This document shows, piece after piece, positions 14,354 through 22,306 of a stretch of 39,405 bases of DNA. Within the stretch, counting starts at the first letter, position 1. Every line of letters begins with the position of its first letter. The DNA is from Bradyrhizobium manausense (GTDB lineage: Bacteria > Pseudomonadota > Alphaproteobacteria > Rhizobiales > Xanthobacteraceae): contig NZ_LJYG01000026.1 of assembly GCF_001440035.1 (NCBI RefSeq), positions 177,083-216,487 on the forward strand, given 5' to 3'. The notes under the pieces were generated by a model. That model had not been told where the DNA came from, did no database searches, and was given only the letters and a program-made list of their open reading frames with translations. Both the position numbers and the translations under genes were made by a program.

Positions 14354-17077
14354 ATGGTTCAGCAACGCCGCGATCCCGAACAACGACCATCGCCCGAGGC
14401 GCTGCTGGAAGCCGCGCGCCGGGAGGAGAGCGCGAGCGGCAAGCTGAAGATTTTCGTCGGCGCCGCCCCCGGCGTCGGCAAGACCTACGAGATGCTGCAA
14501 AGCGCCCATGCCAGGCGCAAGGCCGGCATCGACGTCGTGGTCGGTTTCGTCGAGACCCATGGCCGCGCCGAGACCGAGGCGCTGGTGCGGGGACTGGAGG
14601 TCGTCCCGCGCAAGCGGCTCGATTATCGCGGCCAGATCGTCGAGGAGATGGACCTCGACGCGGTGATCGCGCGGCGGCCGCAGATCGCGCTGGTGGACGA
14701 GCTCGCCCACACCAATGCAGCCGGCAGCCGTCACCCCAAGCGTTATCTCGACGTCGAGGAGCTGCTCACGCACGGCATCGACGTCTACACCGCCGTCAAC
14801 ATCCAGCACATCGAGAGCCTGAACGACGTCGTCGCCCAGATCACCCATGTGCGGGTCCGCGAGACCGTGCCGGATTCGATCTTCGACCGCGCCGACGCGA
14901 TCGAGCTGATCGACCTCACGCCTGACGATCTGATCCAGCGCCTGCGCGAGGGCAAGGTCTACGTTCCCAAGCAGGCCGAGCGGGCGCTGGAGCATTACTT
15001 CTCGCCCGGCAATCTCACCGCGCTGCGCGAGCTCGCGCTGCGGCGGACGGCCGAGCGGGTCGATGAGCAGCTGCTCAGTCACATGCAGGCGAACGCCATC
15101 GCCGGCCCCTGGGCCGCAGGCGAGCGCATCCTCGTCTGCGTCAGCGAGGATCCCCGCGCGGCCGGCCTGGTGCGCTACACCAAGCGCCTGGCCGACCGGC
15201 TGCATGCGCCGTTCACAGCGATCTCGATCGAGACGAGGCGCTCGCTCCAGCTTTCGGACCAGGAGCGCGATCGGCTCGCCGACACGCTGCGGCTCGCGGA
15301 GTCGCTCGGCGGCGAGGCGCTGACCATTCCCGCGGTCGGCCGCCGCATTGCCGACGACGTCATCAATTTTGCGCAAGGCAACAACGTCACCCAGATCGTG
15401 ATCGGCAAGTCGACACGCTCGCGCTGGTTCGAGATGACGCGCGGCTCGGTCGTGCATGATCTGGTGCGGCGCGCCGGCAATATCAGTGTTCACGTCATTC
15501 CCGGTGACGAGCTGCCCGGCGAGGCGGCGGCGAAGACGGCGGTGCAGACCGCCGCGCGGGCCGAGCCGTTCAACCCGCTACCCTATCTGAAGGCGCTCGG
15601 AATCGTGCTGGTCGGCCTCGGTGCCGCGGAGCTGATCCAGCCCTATTTCGGGATCGAGAATGTCGACCTCGTGCTGCTCACGGCGGTGGTGGCCGTGGCG
15701 GTCCGCTATGGCCTCTGGCCCTCGCTGCTCGCGACCGTCGGGGCCTCGCTGTCCTACAATTTCTTCTTCCTGCCGCCGATCTACACCTTCACGATCACCG
15801 ACCCGACCAACGTCGCCGCCTTCTTCCTGTTCATGGTGGTGGCGATGATCGTCTCCAATGTCGCCGCGCGCGTGCGTACGCAAGCCGACACCGCGATCGG
15901 CCGGATCAGGACCACCGAGCAGCTCTATGCGTTCAGCCGCAAGCTCGCCGGCACCGCCACGCTCGACGACGTGCTGTGGGCGACCGCCTATCAGATCGCG
16001 TTGATGCTGAAGGTGCGTGTCGTGCTGCTGCTGCCGGAAGACGGCCTGCTCACGGTGAAGTCGGGCTATCCGCCGGAGGACCAGCTCGACCAGGCCGACC
16101 TTGCCGCCGCCAATTGGGCCTGGAGCAATGACCGTTCCGCCGGTCGCGGCTCGGATACGCTGCCGGGTGCCAAGCGGCTGTTCCTGCCGATGCGTACCGG
16201 GCGCGGTCCGATCGGTGTGATCGGCATCGACAATGACCGCACCGGCCCGCTGCTGACGCCGGACCAGCGCCGGCTGCTGGACGCGCTGGTCGACCAGGGG
16301 GCGCTCGCGATCGAGCGCGTGCTGCTGGTCGAGGACATGGATCGCGTCAAGCGCACCGTCGAATCCGAGCGCTTGCGCTCGGCGCTGTTGACCTCGATCT
16401 CGCACGATCTGAAGACGCCGCTCGCCTCCGTGCTGGGCGCGGCCTCGACCATGCGCGACCTCGCCGGCGCGCTGTCCGACACCGAGAAGCGCGATTTGCT
16501 TGCGACCGTGATCGACGAGTCCGAGCGGCTCAACCGCTTCATTGCCAATCTGCTCGACATGACCAAGCTCGAATCCGGCGCCATCGTGCCCAACACGGCG
16601 CTGCACGATCTCGGCGAGATCGTCGGCAGCGCACTGCGGCGGGCCTCGAAGATCCTGACAGCGCACAAGGTGGAGCTGGAGCTGGCGGCCGATCTGCCGA
16701 TGCTCGAGCTCGATGCCGTGCTGTTCGAGCAGGTGCTGTTCAACCTGCTCGACAATGCCGCGAAATATTCTTCGCCTGAAACCACGATCGCGATCAGGAG
16801 CCGGCGCGAGCGTGACCATGTGGTGCTCGAGGTCGCTGACGAGGGCGCCGGCATTCCGCCCGACGAGCTCGAGAGCGTGTTCGACAAGTTCTATCGCGTG
16901 CAGAAGGGCGATCATGTCCGCCCCGGCACCGGGCTCGGGCTCGCCATCTCGCGCGGCTTCGTCGAGGCGATGCGCGGCACGATCTCGGCCGCCAACCGCA
17001 GCGACCGCAGCGGCGCAGTCCTCACCATCCGTCTGCCGGTTCCGGCACAGACCAAGGCTTTGGATACCGCCGCATGA
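14354..17077 (+). CDS. kdpD: K+ sensor histidine kinase KdpD
   Basis: KdpD senses K+ limitation or salt stress and phosphorylates KdpE. The 907-residue protein has the full KdpD order. First comes an N-terminal KdpD domain with Walker A GAAPGVGKT at residues 36-44 and ALVDELAHTN. Next is a universal-stress-protein-like domain (about 250-370). Four close membrane spans follow (about 410-510), then a GAF-like region. The kinase core carries the H-box SISHDLKTPLASV, the N-box LFNLLDNAAKYS and the G-box GTGLGLAIS. The ATG at 14354 gives the family length. Its stop overlaps the kdpE start (ATGA), so the pair is translationally coupled. Confidence 0.95.
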   Translation: MVQQRRDPEQRPSPEALLEAARREESASGKLKIFVGAAPGVGKTYEMLQSAHARRKAGIDVVVGFVETHGRAETEALVRGLEVVPRKRLDYRGQIVEEMDLDAVIARRPQIALVDELAHTNAAGSRHPKRYLDVEELLTHGIDVYTAVNIQHIESLNDVVAQITHVRVRETVPDSIFDRADAIELIDLTPDDLIQRLREGKVYVPKQAERALEHYFSPGNLTALRELALRRTAERVDEQLLSHMQANAIAGPWAAGERILVCVSEDPRAAGLVRYTKRLADRLHAPFTAISIETRRSLQLSDQERDRLADTLRLAESLGGEALTIPAVGRRIADDVINFAQGNNVTQIVIGKSTRSRWFEMTRGSVVHDLVRRAGNISVHVIPGDELPGEAAAKTAVQTAARAEPFNPLPYLKALGIVLVGLGAAELIQPYFGIENVDLVLLTAVVAVAVRYGLWPSLLATVGASLSYNFFFLPPIYTFTITDPTNVAAFFLFMVVAMIVSNVAARVRTQADTAIGRIRTTEQLYAFSRKLAGTATLDDVLWATAYQIALMLKVRVVLLLPEDGLLTVKSGYPPEDQLDQADLAAANWAWSNDRSAGRGSDTLPGAKRLFLPMRTGRGPIGVIGIDNDRTGPLLTPDQRRLLDALVDQGALAIERVLLVEDMDRVKRTVESERLRSALLTSISHDLKTPLASVLGAASTMRDLAGALSDTEKRDLLATVIDESERLNRFIANLLDMTKLESGAIVPNTALHDLGEIVGSALRRASKILTAHKVELELAADLPMLELDAVLFEQVLFNLLDNAAKYSSPETTIAIRSRRERDHVVLEVADEGAGIPPDELESVFDKFYRVQKGDHVRPGTGLGLAISRGFVEAMRGTISAANRSDRSGAVLTIRLPVPAQTKALDTAA

Positions 17078-17763
17078 GCGCTGCCCCGATCAAGGTTTTG
17101 GTGATCGACGACGAGCCGCCGATCCGCAAATTGCTGAGGATGGGGTTGTCGACGCAAGGTTACGAGATCCTGGAGGCGTCGAACGGCAAGCTAGCTCTTG
17201 AAAAGCTTGCCGAAGAGCCCGCGCTGATCATTCTGGATCTCGGCCTGCCTGACATCCAGGGCCACGAGCTCTTGCGCACCATCCGTGCCCGCAACGAAGC
17301 CGTGCCGATCGTGGTGCTGTCGAGCCGTGGCGACGAGGCCGGCAAGGTGCAGGCGCTTGATCTTGGCGCCGATGATTATCTCACGAAGCCGTTCGGCATG
17401 GACGAGCTGCTGGCGCGCCTGCGCGCCGCGCTACGGCACCAGTTGCAGGTCCAGGGCGAGCGTCCGGTGTTTCGTAGCGGCGATCTCTCGGTCGATCTGG
17501 TCCGCCGCATCGTCAAGCTCGGCGAGCGCGAGATCAAGCTATCGCCGAAGGAATATGATCTCCTGCGCGTGCTGGTCCAGCACGCCGGCAAGGTGCTGAC
17601 CCATCGATTTCTTCTCAAGGAGCTCTGGGACGAGCTGACCGATGCGCAATATTTGCGCGTCTACGTCCGCCAGCTCCGCCAGAAGATCGAAGCCGATCCG
17701 GAGCGCCCGCAATATGTGCTGACCGAGACGGGGATCGGGTACCGGCTGAAGGCAGGGGATTAG
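17074..17763 (+). CDS. kdpE: response regulator KdpE (OmpR/PhoB family)
   Basis: KdpE is the DNA-binding partner of KdpD that activates kdp transcription. The receiver domain (residues 6-120) has the acidic pair IDDE, the phosphoacceptor Asp55 in LIILDLGLPD, and the Lys in DYLTKPFGMDE. The C-terminal winged helix (about 135-229) has SPKEYDLLRVLV and YLRVYVRQLRQKIE, ending ETGIGYRLKAGD. Length 229 is normal. It overlaps kdpD by four bases. The second palindromic repeat begins eight bases after its stop. Confidence 0.95.
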   Translation: MSAAPIKVLVIDDEPPIRKLLRMGLSTQGYEILEASNGKLALEKLAEEPALIILDLGLPDIQGHELLRTIRARNEAVPIVVLSSRGDEAGKVQALDLGADDYLTKPFGMDELLARLRAALRHQLQVQGERPVFRSGDLSVDLVRRIVKLGEREIKLSPKEYDLLRVLVQHAGKVLTHRFLLKELWDELTDAQYLRVYVRQLRQKIEADPERPQYVLTETGIGYRLKAGD

Positions 17764-17770
17764 GTTGGTC

Positions 17771-17851
17771 GTCGTTCCGGGGCGATGCGAAGCATCGAAC
17801 CCGGAACCTCGAGATTCCGGGTTCGCCTCTTCGAGGCGCCCCGGAATGACA
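17771..17851. repeat. 81-bp compound palindromic repeat, copy 2 (between kdpE and ku)
   Basis: This is the reverse complement of the repeat at 13583-13664, with one internal mismatch. It lies between the convergent kdpE and ku genes and, as RNA from either strand, can fold into a long stem, so it may act as a two-way terminator or stabiliser. The pair in opposite orientation could also support inversion of kdpCDE by recombination. Confidence 0.8.
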
Positions 17852-17858
17852 GAGAGAG

Positions 17859-18743
17859 CTACCCCGCCTTTCTCTGCCGCGCCGTCGACCGGTGCGTCTT
17901 TTTCGCTGTACGATGTCGTCCCGTCGCACGCCGCGCATGCGACTTGGCCGCCGTTTTTCCGCCGCCGCGCCCCTTCAGGCTCTGCTTCAGCGCATCCATC
18001 AGGCTGACAACGTTGCTCGGCCGCTCCTCGGGCTCCGGCAGCTCGATCTTTTTGCCGCTCGCCTTGCGCTTCACCAGCGCCTTCAGCGCGGTCTCGTACT
18101 CGTCCTTGAACTTGCTCGGGTCGAAATGCGCCGCCTTGGTGTGCAGGATGTGGCCGGCGAGCTCGACCATGTCCTTGGTGATCTTCGGGCTCTTGATGTC
18201 ACCGAAGAATTCGTCCTCGTCACGCAGCTCGTAAGGGAAGCGCAGCGTGGTGCCGAGCAGGCCCTTGCCGAGCGGCTCGATCGCGATGATGTGCTCGCGG
18301 TTGGTCAGCACGATCTTGGCGAGCGCGACGCGGTCCTGGTCCTTCATGGCGTCGCGGATCACCGCAAAGGCGTCGACCGCGGCCTTGCCGTCGGGCGCGA
18401 TGTAATAGGGATGGTTGAGATAGCGCTGGTCGATCTCCTCGCTCGGCACGAAGCTCTCGATATCGATGGTGTGGTTGCTCTCGATCTGCACCGCCTCGAG
18501 CTCTCCCGGCTCGATCTCGACATATTTGCCCTTGCGCAGCTCATAGCCGCGGCCTTTCTGGTCGCTCTCGACGACGTCACCGGTCTCGGCATCCACCATC
18601 TGCTGCTTGAGCCGGTTGCCGGTTTCGCGGTTGATCATGTGAAACCGCGTCTTCTCGGCGGCCGTGGTCGCGGGATAGAGCACGACCGGGCAGCTGACCA
18701 GCGAGAGTTTCAACGTTCCCTTCCAATAGGCGCGCGGGGCCAT
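17859..18743 (-). CDS. ku: Ku-type DNA end-binding protein (non-homologous end joining)
   Basis: Bacterial Ku forms a homodimeric ring on double-strand breaks and recruits LigD. The 294-residue protein begins MAPRAYWKGTLKLSLVSCPV, the typical start of the family, and keeps FHMINRETGNRLKQQMVD, GYELRKGKYVEIEPGELE, IDSF-like IDIESFVPSEEIDQRY, YYIAPDGKAA and the helical DMVELAGHILHTKAAHFDPSKF. The last 35 residues are very basic (RRATGRHRTAKKTHRSTARQ), a tail type linked to extra DNA binding. ATG 18743 is chosen; longer frames add a non-family N-terminus. It diverges from ligD across 106 bp with a two-way promoter-like region. Confidence 0.95.
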   Translation of the reverse strand: MAPRAYWKGTLKLSLVSCPVVLYPATTAAEKTRFHMINRETGNRLKQQMVDAETGDVVESDQKGRGYELRKGKYVEIEPGELEAVQIESNHTIDIESFVPSEEIDQRYLNHPYYIAPDGKAAVDAFAVIRDAMKDQDRVALAKIVLTNREHIIAIEPLGKGLLGTTLRFPYELRDEDEFFGDIKSPKITKDMVELAGHILHTKAAHFDPSKFKDEYETALKALVKRKASGKKIELPEPEERPSNVVSLMDALKQSLKGRGGGKTAAKSHARRATGRHRTAKKTHRSTARQRKAG

Positions 18744-18772
18744 TTCATTCTCCAGTGATTTCAAGGCGTTTT

Positions 18773-18805
18773 GGAACCCCAACCACCCCATTGGGTTTTG
18801 GTTCC
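18773..18805. promoter_or_regulatory. overlapping divergent sigma-EcfG-like promoters between ku and ligD
   Basis: On the + strand GGAAC at 18773-18777 is followed after 17 bases by GTT at 18795-18797, toward ligD. On the minus strand GGAAC (18805-18801) is followed after 17 bases by GTT (18783-18781), toward ku. Both fit the general stress sigma pattern GGAAC-N16/17-GTT of alphaproteobacteria, and the expected start sites fall about 30-60 bases before each gene. The region is a near palindrome (GGAACC...GGTTCC). Confidence 0.6.
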
Positions 18806-18849
18806 GGGTGGGACTTTCGCCGTGATAGGCTTCAACGCGATCAGAAGAT

Positions 18850-21510
18850 GTGGGACCCGTCGTGCTGCAAAAACTCTCCATCTATCGAAAGAAGCGTGAT
18901 TTCGAAAAGACGCCCGAACCGTCGGGCAAGACCGCGGTGGCGCCCTCGAAGCAACGCCGCTTCGTGATCCAGAAGCATGACGCGACCCGCCTGCACTACG
19001 ATCTCAGGCTCGAATTCGACGGCGTGTTCAAGTCCTGGGCGGTGACGAAAGGGCCCTCGCTCAACCCGCACGACAAGCGGCTGGCGGTGGAAGTCGAGGA
19101 CCATCCGCTCGACTATGGCGATTTCGAAGGAACCATTCCCGAGGGCCAATATGGCGGCGGCACGGTGATGCTGTGGGATCGCGGCACCTGGGAGTCCGAT
19201 GACCCCGAAGCCGGCTTCAAGAAGGGCGACCTCAAGTTCACGCTGCATGGCGACAAGCTGCATGGCAGCTGGGTGCTGGTGCGCATGCGTAACCGTGGCG
19301 GCGAGAAGCGCACCAACTGGCTCTTGATCAAGCACCGCGACGAATATGCCAGCGAAGACGAGGATATTTTGGCGGAGGACAAGTCCGTGGCCTCCGGCCG
19401 TGCGATGGAACAGATCGCAGGCGGGAAGGGTCGCGCGCCAAAACCGTTCATGCTGGCGAAGGGTAAGGGCAAGGCCGACGCGGTCTGGCAGTCCAACCGC
19501 ACTGAAGAGACCAAGGGGCGCACGGTCAAGCCGGCGCCTCGCACGGCGCTGAAGAGCAGCAAGGCATCGAAGAAGGCGACATCAGCGACGACGGCCAGGA
19601 AGGTCTCGGACATGCCTGATTTCGTGGCGCCGCAGCTCTGCACCCCGGTGGAGCGGCCGCCGGCCTCGGATGGCTGGTGCCACGAGATCAAGTTCGACGG
19701 CTATCGCGTGCAGCTTCGCGTCGAGGATGGTGAGGCGACGCTGAAGACGCGCAAGGGCCTCGACTGGACCGGCAAGTTCGCGTCGATCGCGAAGGAGGCC
19801 GCCGAGTTGCCGAACGTGATGATCGACGGCGAGATCGTCGCCCTCGACCATAACGGCGCGCCGAACTTTTCCTCGCTGCAGGCCGCGCTGTCGGACGGCA
19901 AGACCGATGAGCTGATCTTCTTCGCCTTCGACCTGTTGTTCGCCGAGGATCTCGATTATCGCCGCCTGCCGCTCGGCCAGCGCAAGGCCAGTCTCAAGAA
20001 ACTGCTGGAGGCGCGCAAGAAGAAGACGAGCCAGATCCGCTATGTCGAGCATTTCGAGAGCGGCGGCGATGCGGTGCTGCAATCGGCCTGCAAGCTCGAG
20101 CTCGAGGGGGTCGTCTCGAAGAAGCTGGACGCGCCCTATCGCTCAGGCCGCACCGAGAGCTGGACCAAGGCAAAATGCCGCGCCGGCCATGAGGTGGTGA
20201 TCGGCGGCTACAAGACCACCAATGGAAAATTCCGCTCCCTGATGGCAGGCGTGCATCGGGGCGATCATCTCGCCTTCGTCGGAATGGTCGGGACCGGATT
20301 TGGTGCCGACAAGATCAAGCGCATCATGCCGTCGCTGAAAGCGATGGAAGCCAAGGAAAGTCCCTTCGGCGGCAAGAATGCGCCGAAGAAGACCCGTGAC
20401 GTGCACTGGCTGAAGCCCGAGCTCGTCGCCGAGATCGAGTTCGCCGGATTCACGGCTGATGGCAACATCCGCCAGGCCGCCTTCAAAGGCCTGCGGCAGG
20501 ACAAGCCAGCCGAAGAGGTCGAGGCGGAGACGCCTACGGATACCGAACTCGCCAAGCCCTCTACCAGGAAGCGCGTTGCTGCAAAGCCGGCGGCAGGGAA
20601 GGGCACCGCCGAAGTGATGGGTGTCGTGATCTCCAAGCCCGACAAGGAGCTGTGGCCCGACGATGGGGAGGGCGCGCCGGTCACCAAGCTCGACCTCGCA
20701 CGTTATCTCGAGGCTGTCGGCGAATGGATGATCGTGCATCTCAAGGGCCGGCCATGCTCGCTGATCCGCGCACCTGACGGAATCAAGGGAGAGTGCTTCT
20801 TCCAGCGCCACGCCATGCAGGGCACCTCGAACCTGCTCGAGCTCGCGCGCGTGTCAGGCGATCGCAAGCCTTACCTGCAGATCGACCGTATCGAAGGCCT
20901 TGCCGCGGTCGCGCAGATCGGCGGGGTCGAGCTGCACCCCTGGAACTGTGCGCCCTACGCCTATGACGTTCCGGGCCGGCTGGTGTTCGATCTCGATCCT
21001 GCGCCCGATGTCGAATTCCCCGATGTGGTGGAAGCGGCGAAGGAGATGCGGCAGCGGCTCACCGATATCGGCATGGAGAGTTTCTGCAAGACCACGGGCG
21101 GCAAGGGCCTGCATGTGGTGGTCCCGCTGCTGCATGGCGCGCGCGACAAGGTGGACTGGAAGGAAGCAAAGGCATTCGCGCAAGGCATCTGTCAGTGGAT
21201 GGCCGATGACGATCCCGCGCGCTATCTGCTCAACATGTCGAAGAAGCTGCGCAAGGGAAAGATCTTCCTGGATTATCTGCGCAACGACCGGATGTCGACG
21301 GCGGTCGCCCCGTTGTCGCCGCGCGCACGTGCCGGCGCCACGGTGTCCATGCCGCTGACCTGGGCGCAGGTGAAGAGCGATCTCGATCCGAAGCGCTACA
21401 CGGTTCGCACCGTGCCGGGCCTGCTGGCGCGGTCGAAGGCATGGGATGGCTACGATGATGCCGCCGCGTCGATCAAGGCGGCGATCAAGAAATTGGCTGC
21501 GAAGAAGTAG
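18850..21510 (+). CDS. ligD: ATP-dependent DNA ligase LigD (phosphoesterase-ligase-polymerase)
   Basis: LigD processes and seals breaks held by Ku. The 886-residue protein has three domains in order. First is a 3'-phosphoesterase domain (about 10-160: [38 protein letters not shown]). Next is an ATP-dependent ligase core (about 255-555) with adenylated Lys281 in [17 protein letters not shown] and [17 protein letters not shown]. Last is a primase-polymerase domain (about 590-880) with [24 protein letters not shown] and [19 protein letters not shown]. The N-terminal phosphoesterase order is typical of rhizobial LigD. Start is GTG 18850; a GTG at 18862 giving [14 protein letters not shown] is equally possible. 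A Lys/Thr/Ala-rich linker (about 225-250) separates domains. Confidence 0.95.
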   Translation: MGPVVLQKLSIYRKKRDFEKTPEPSGKTAVAPSKQRRFVIQKHDATRLHYDLRLEFDGVFKSWAVTKGPSLNPHDKRLAVEVEDHPLDYGDFEGTIPEGQYGGGTVMLWDRGTWESDDPEAGFKKGDLKFTLHGDKLHGSWVLVRMRNRGGEKRTNWLLIKHRDEYASEDEDILAEDKSVASGRAMEQIAGGKGRAPKPFMLAKGKGKADAVWQSNRTEETKGRTVKPAPRTALKSSKASKKATSATTARKVSDMPDFVAPQLCTPVERPPASDGWCHEIKFDGYRVQLRVEDGEATLKTRKGLDWTGKFASIAKEAAELPNVMIDGEIVALDHNGAPNFSSLQAALSDGKTDELIFFAFDLLFAEDLDYRRLPLGQRKASLKKLLEARKKKTSQIRYVEHFESGGDAVLQSACKLELEGVVSKKLDAPYRSGRTESWTKAKCRAGHEVVIGGYKTTNGKFRSLMAGVHRGDHLAFVGMVGTGFGADKIKRIMPSLKAMEAKESPFGGKNAPKKTRDVHWLKPELVAEIEFAGFTADGNIRQAAFKGLRQDKPAEEVEAETPTDTELAKPSTRKRVAAKPAAGKGTAEVMGVVISKPDKELWPDDGEGAPVTKLDLARYLEAVGEWMIVHLKGRPCSLIRAPDGIKGECFFQRHAMQGTSNLLELARVSGDRKPYLQIDRIEGLAAVAQIGGVELHPWNCAPYAYDVPGRLVFDLDPAPDVEFPDVVEAAKEMRQRLTDIGMESFCKTTGGKGLHVVVPLLHGARDKVDWKEAKAFAQGICQWMADDDPARYLLNMSKKLRKGKIFLDYLRNDRMSTAVAPLSPRARAGATVSMPLTWAQVKSDLDPKRYTVRTVPGLLARSKAWDGYDDAAASIKAAIKKLAAKK

Positions 21511-21534
21511 ACCCGCGCGCCGGGCACAACTGCT

Positions 21535-21624
21535 GTAGGGTGGGCAAAGCGGAGCGTGCCCACCATCTTTTCGTTGTAGCGAAGATTAGGTGGGCACGGC
21601 GCGTCGCGCCTTTGCCCACCCTAC
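21535..21624. repeat. intergenic inverted repeat with 15-bp perfect outer arms
   Basis: GTAGGGTGGGCAAAG at 21535-21549 pairs exactly with CTTTGCCCACCCTAC at 21610-21624, and inner GTGCCCACC / GGTGGGCAC segments form a second stem. It lies between convergent ligD and the DUF3309-type gene and could terminate both. Repeats of this wording are common between genes in Bradyrhizobium. Confidence 0.72.
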
Positions 21625-21635
21625 GAGATCTCGTC

Positions 21636-21800
21636 CTAGATCCGGCCCATCAGCAGCAGGACCAGCAGAATGATGATGACGAGCCCAAGCCCACCGCCCC
21701 CGTAATAGCCGGTGCCGTAGAACGGACCGCCGCCGATGCCGCTGAAGCCGCCCAGCAGCGCGATAACCAGGATGATCAGAATGATCGTACCGATAGACAT
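21636..21800 (-). CDS. DUF3309-type small membrane protein
   Basis: The 54-residue peptide has two short hydrophobic segments, TIILIILVIALLG near the N-terminus and LGLVIIILLVLLLMGRI at the end, joined by a Gly/Tyr-rich loop (GGGPFYGTGYYGGGG). This layout and the GRI ending match the DUF3309 family, small membrane peptides of unknown function common in rhizobia. The ATG at 21800 has GGAGGAG about eight bases upstream; longer frames are not supported. A stress-sigma-like promoter lies just upstream. Confidence 0.8.
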   Translation of the reverse strand: MSIGTIILIILVIALLGGFSGIGGGPFYGTGYYGGGGLGLVIIILLVLLLMGRI

Positions 21801-21864
21801 GCGAATCTCCTCCAGCCCTTTATCGAAAGGGTTGTTGCAACCTGTCCCGTTGTGTGCGGAGGGC

Positions 21865-21889
21865 AACTTGCCCGGGGTTTTAAAGTTCC
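21865..21889 (-). promoter_or_regulatory. sigma-EcfG-like promoter of the DUF3309-type gene
   Basis: GGAAC (21889-21885) and GTT (21867-21865) are 17 bases apart on the minus strand, which fits GGAAC-N16/17-GTT. The start site would lie roughly 55 bases before ATG 21800. Confidence 0.45.
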
Positions 21890-21985
21890 GGGTTTGAAAC
21901 GGGACGACAGTTCCGACCTGCATGGAACCTTTACGCCTCTATCAGGCATGACTATGTGAGGATCCAGTCACCACGGGGCAGGGCC

Positions 21986-22303
21986 ATGTCAGCACCGCTC
22001 GTCGTCTCCATTCCGCATCGCCTCGGTCGCGAGGAGGCGGTGCGCCGGCTCAAGACCGGGCTCGGCCGCGCCGCCGCCAGCATTCCCGTGATGCAGGTCG
22101 AGGAGGAGCGCTGGAGCGGCGACACCATGAATTTCCGCATTCGCGCACTGGGCCAGGTCGCGAGCGGGCAGGTCGACGTTAGTGAGGACCATGTCAAGGT
22201 CGAGGTGGTGCTGCCGTGGCTGCTGCAGCGCTTCGCCGAGATGGCGCAGGCGACCATCAAGAAGCGCGGGCAATTGCTGCTGACCAAGGATGAGGGAAAG
22301 TGA
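21986..22303 (+). CDS. polyhydroxyalkanoic acid system family protein
   Basis: The 105-residue protein matches the small PHA-system family (PHA_gran_rgn type): it begins MSAPLVVSIPHRLGREEAVRRL, then has a beta-rich middle (MNFRIRALGQVASGQVDV, VKVEVVLPWLLQRF) and the ending KKRGQLLLTKDE. Members are found with polyhydroxyalkanoate genes, where they are thought to act at granules, but the biochemical role is unclear and no pha gene is adjacent. The start at 21986 follows GGGGCAGGG; an upstream GTG (21956) would add ten residues. It converges on treY with only three bases between the stops. Confidence 0.8.
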   Translation: MSAPLVVSIPHRLGREEAVRRLKTGLGRAAASIPVMQVEEERWSGDTMNFRIRALGQVASGQVDVSEDHVKVEVVLPWLLQRFAEMAQATIKKRGQLLLTKDEGK

Positions 22304-22306
22304 GCG

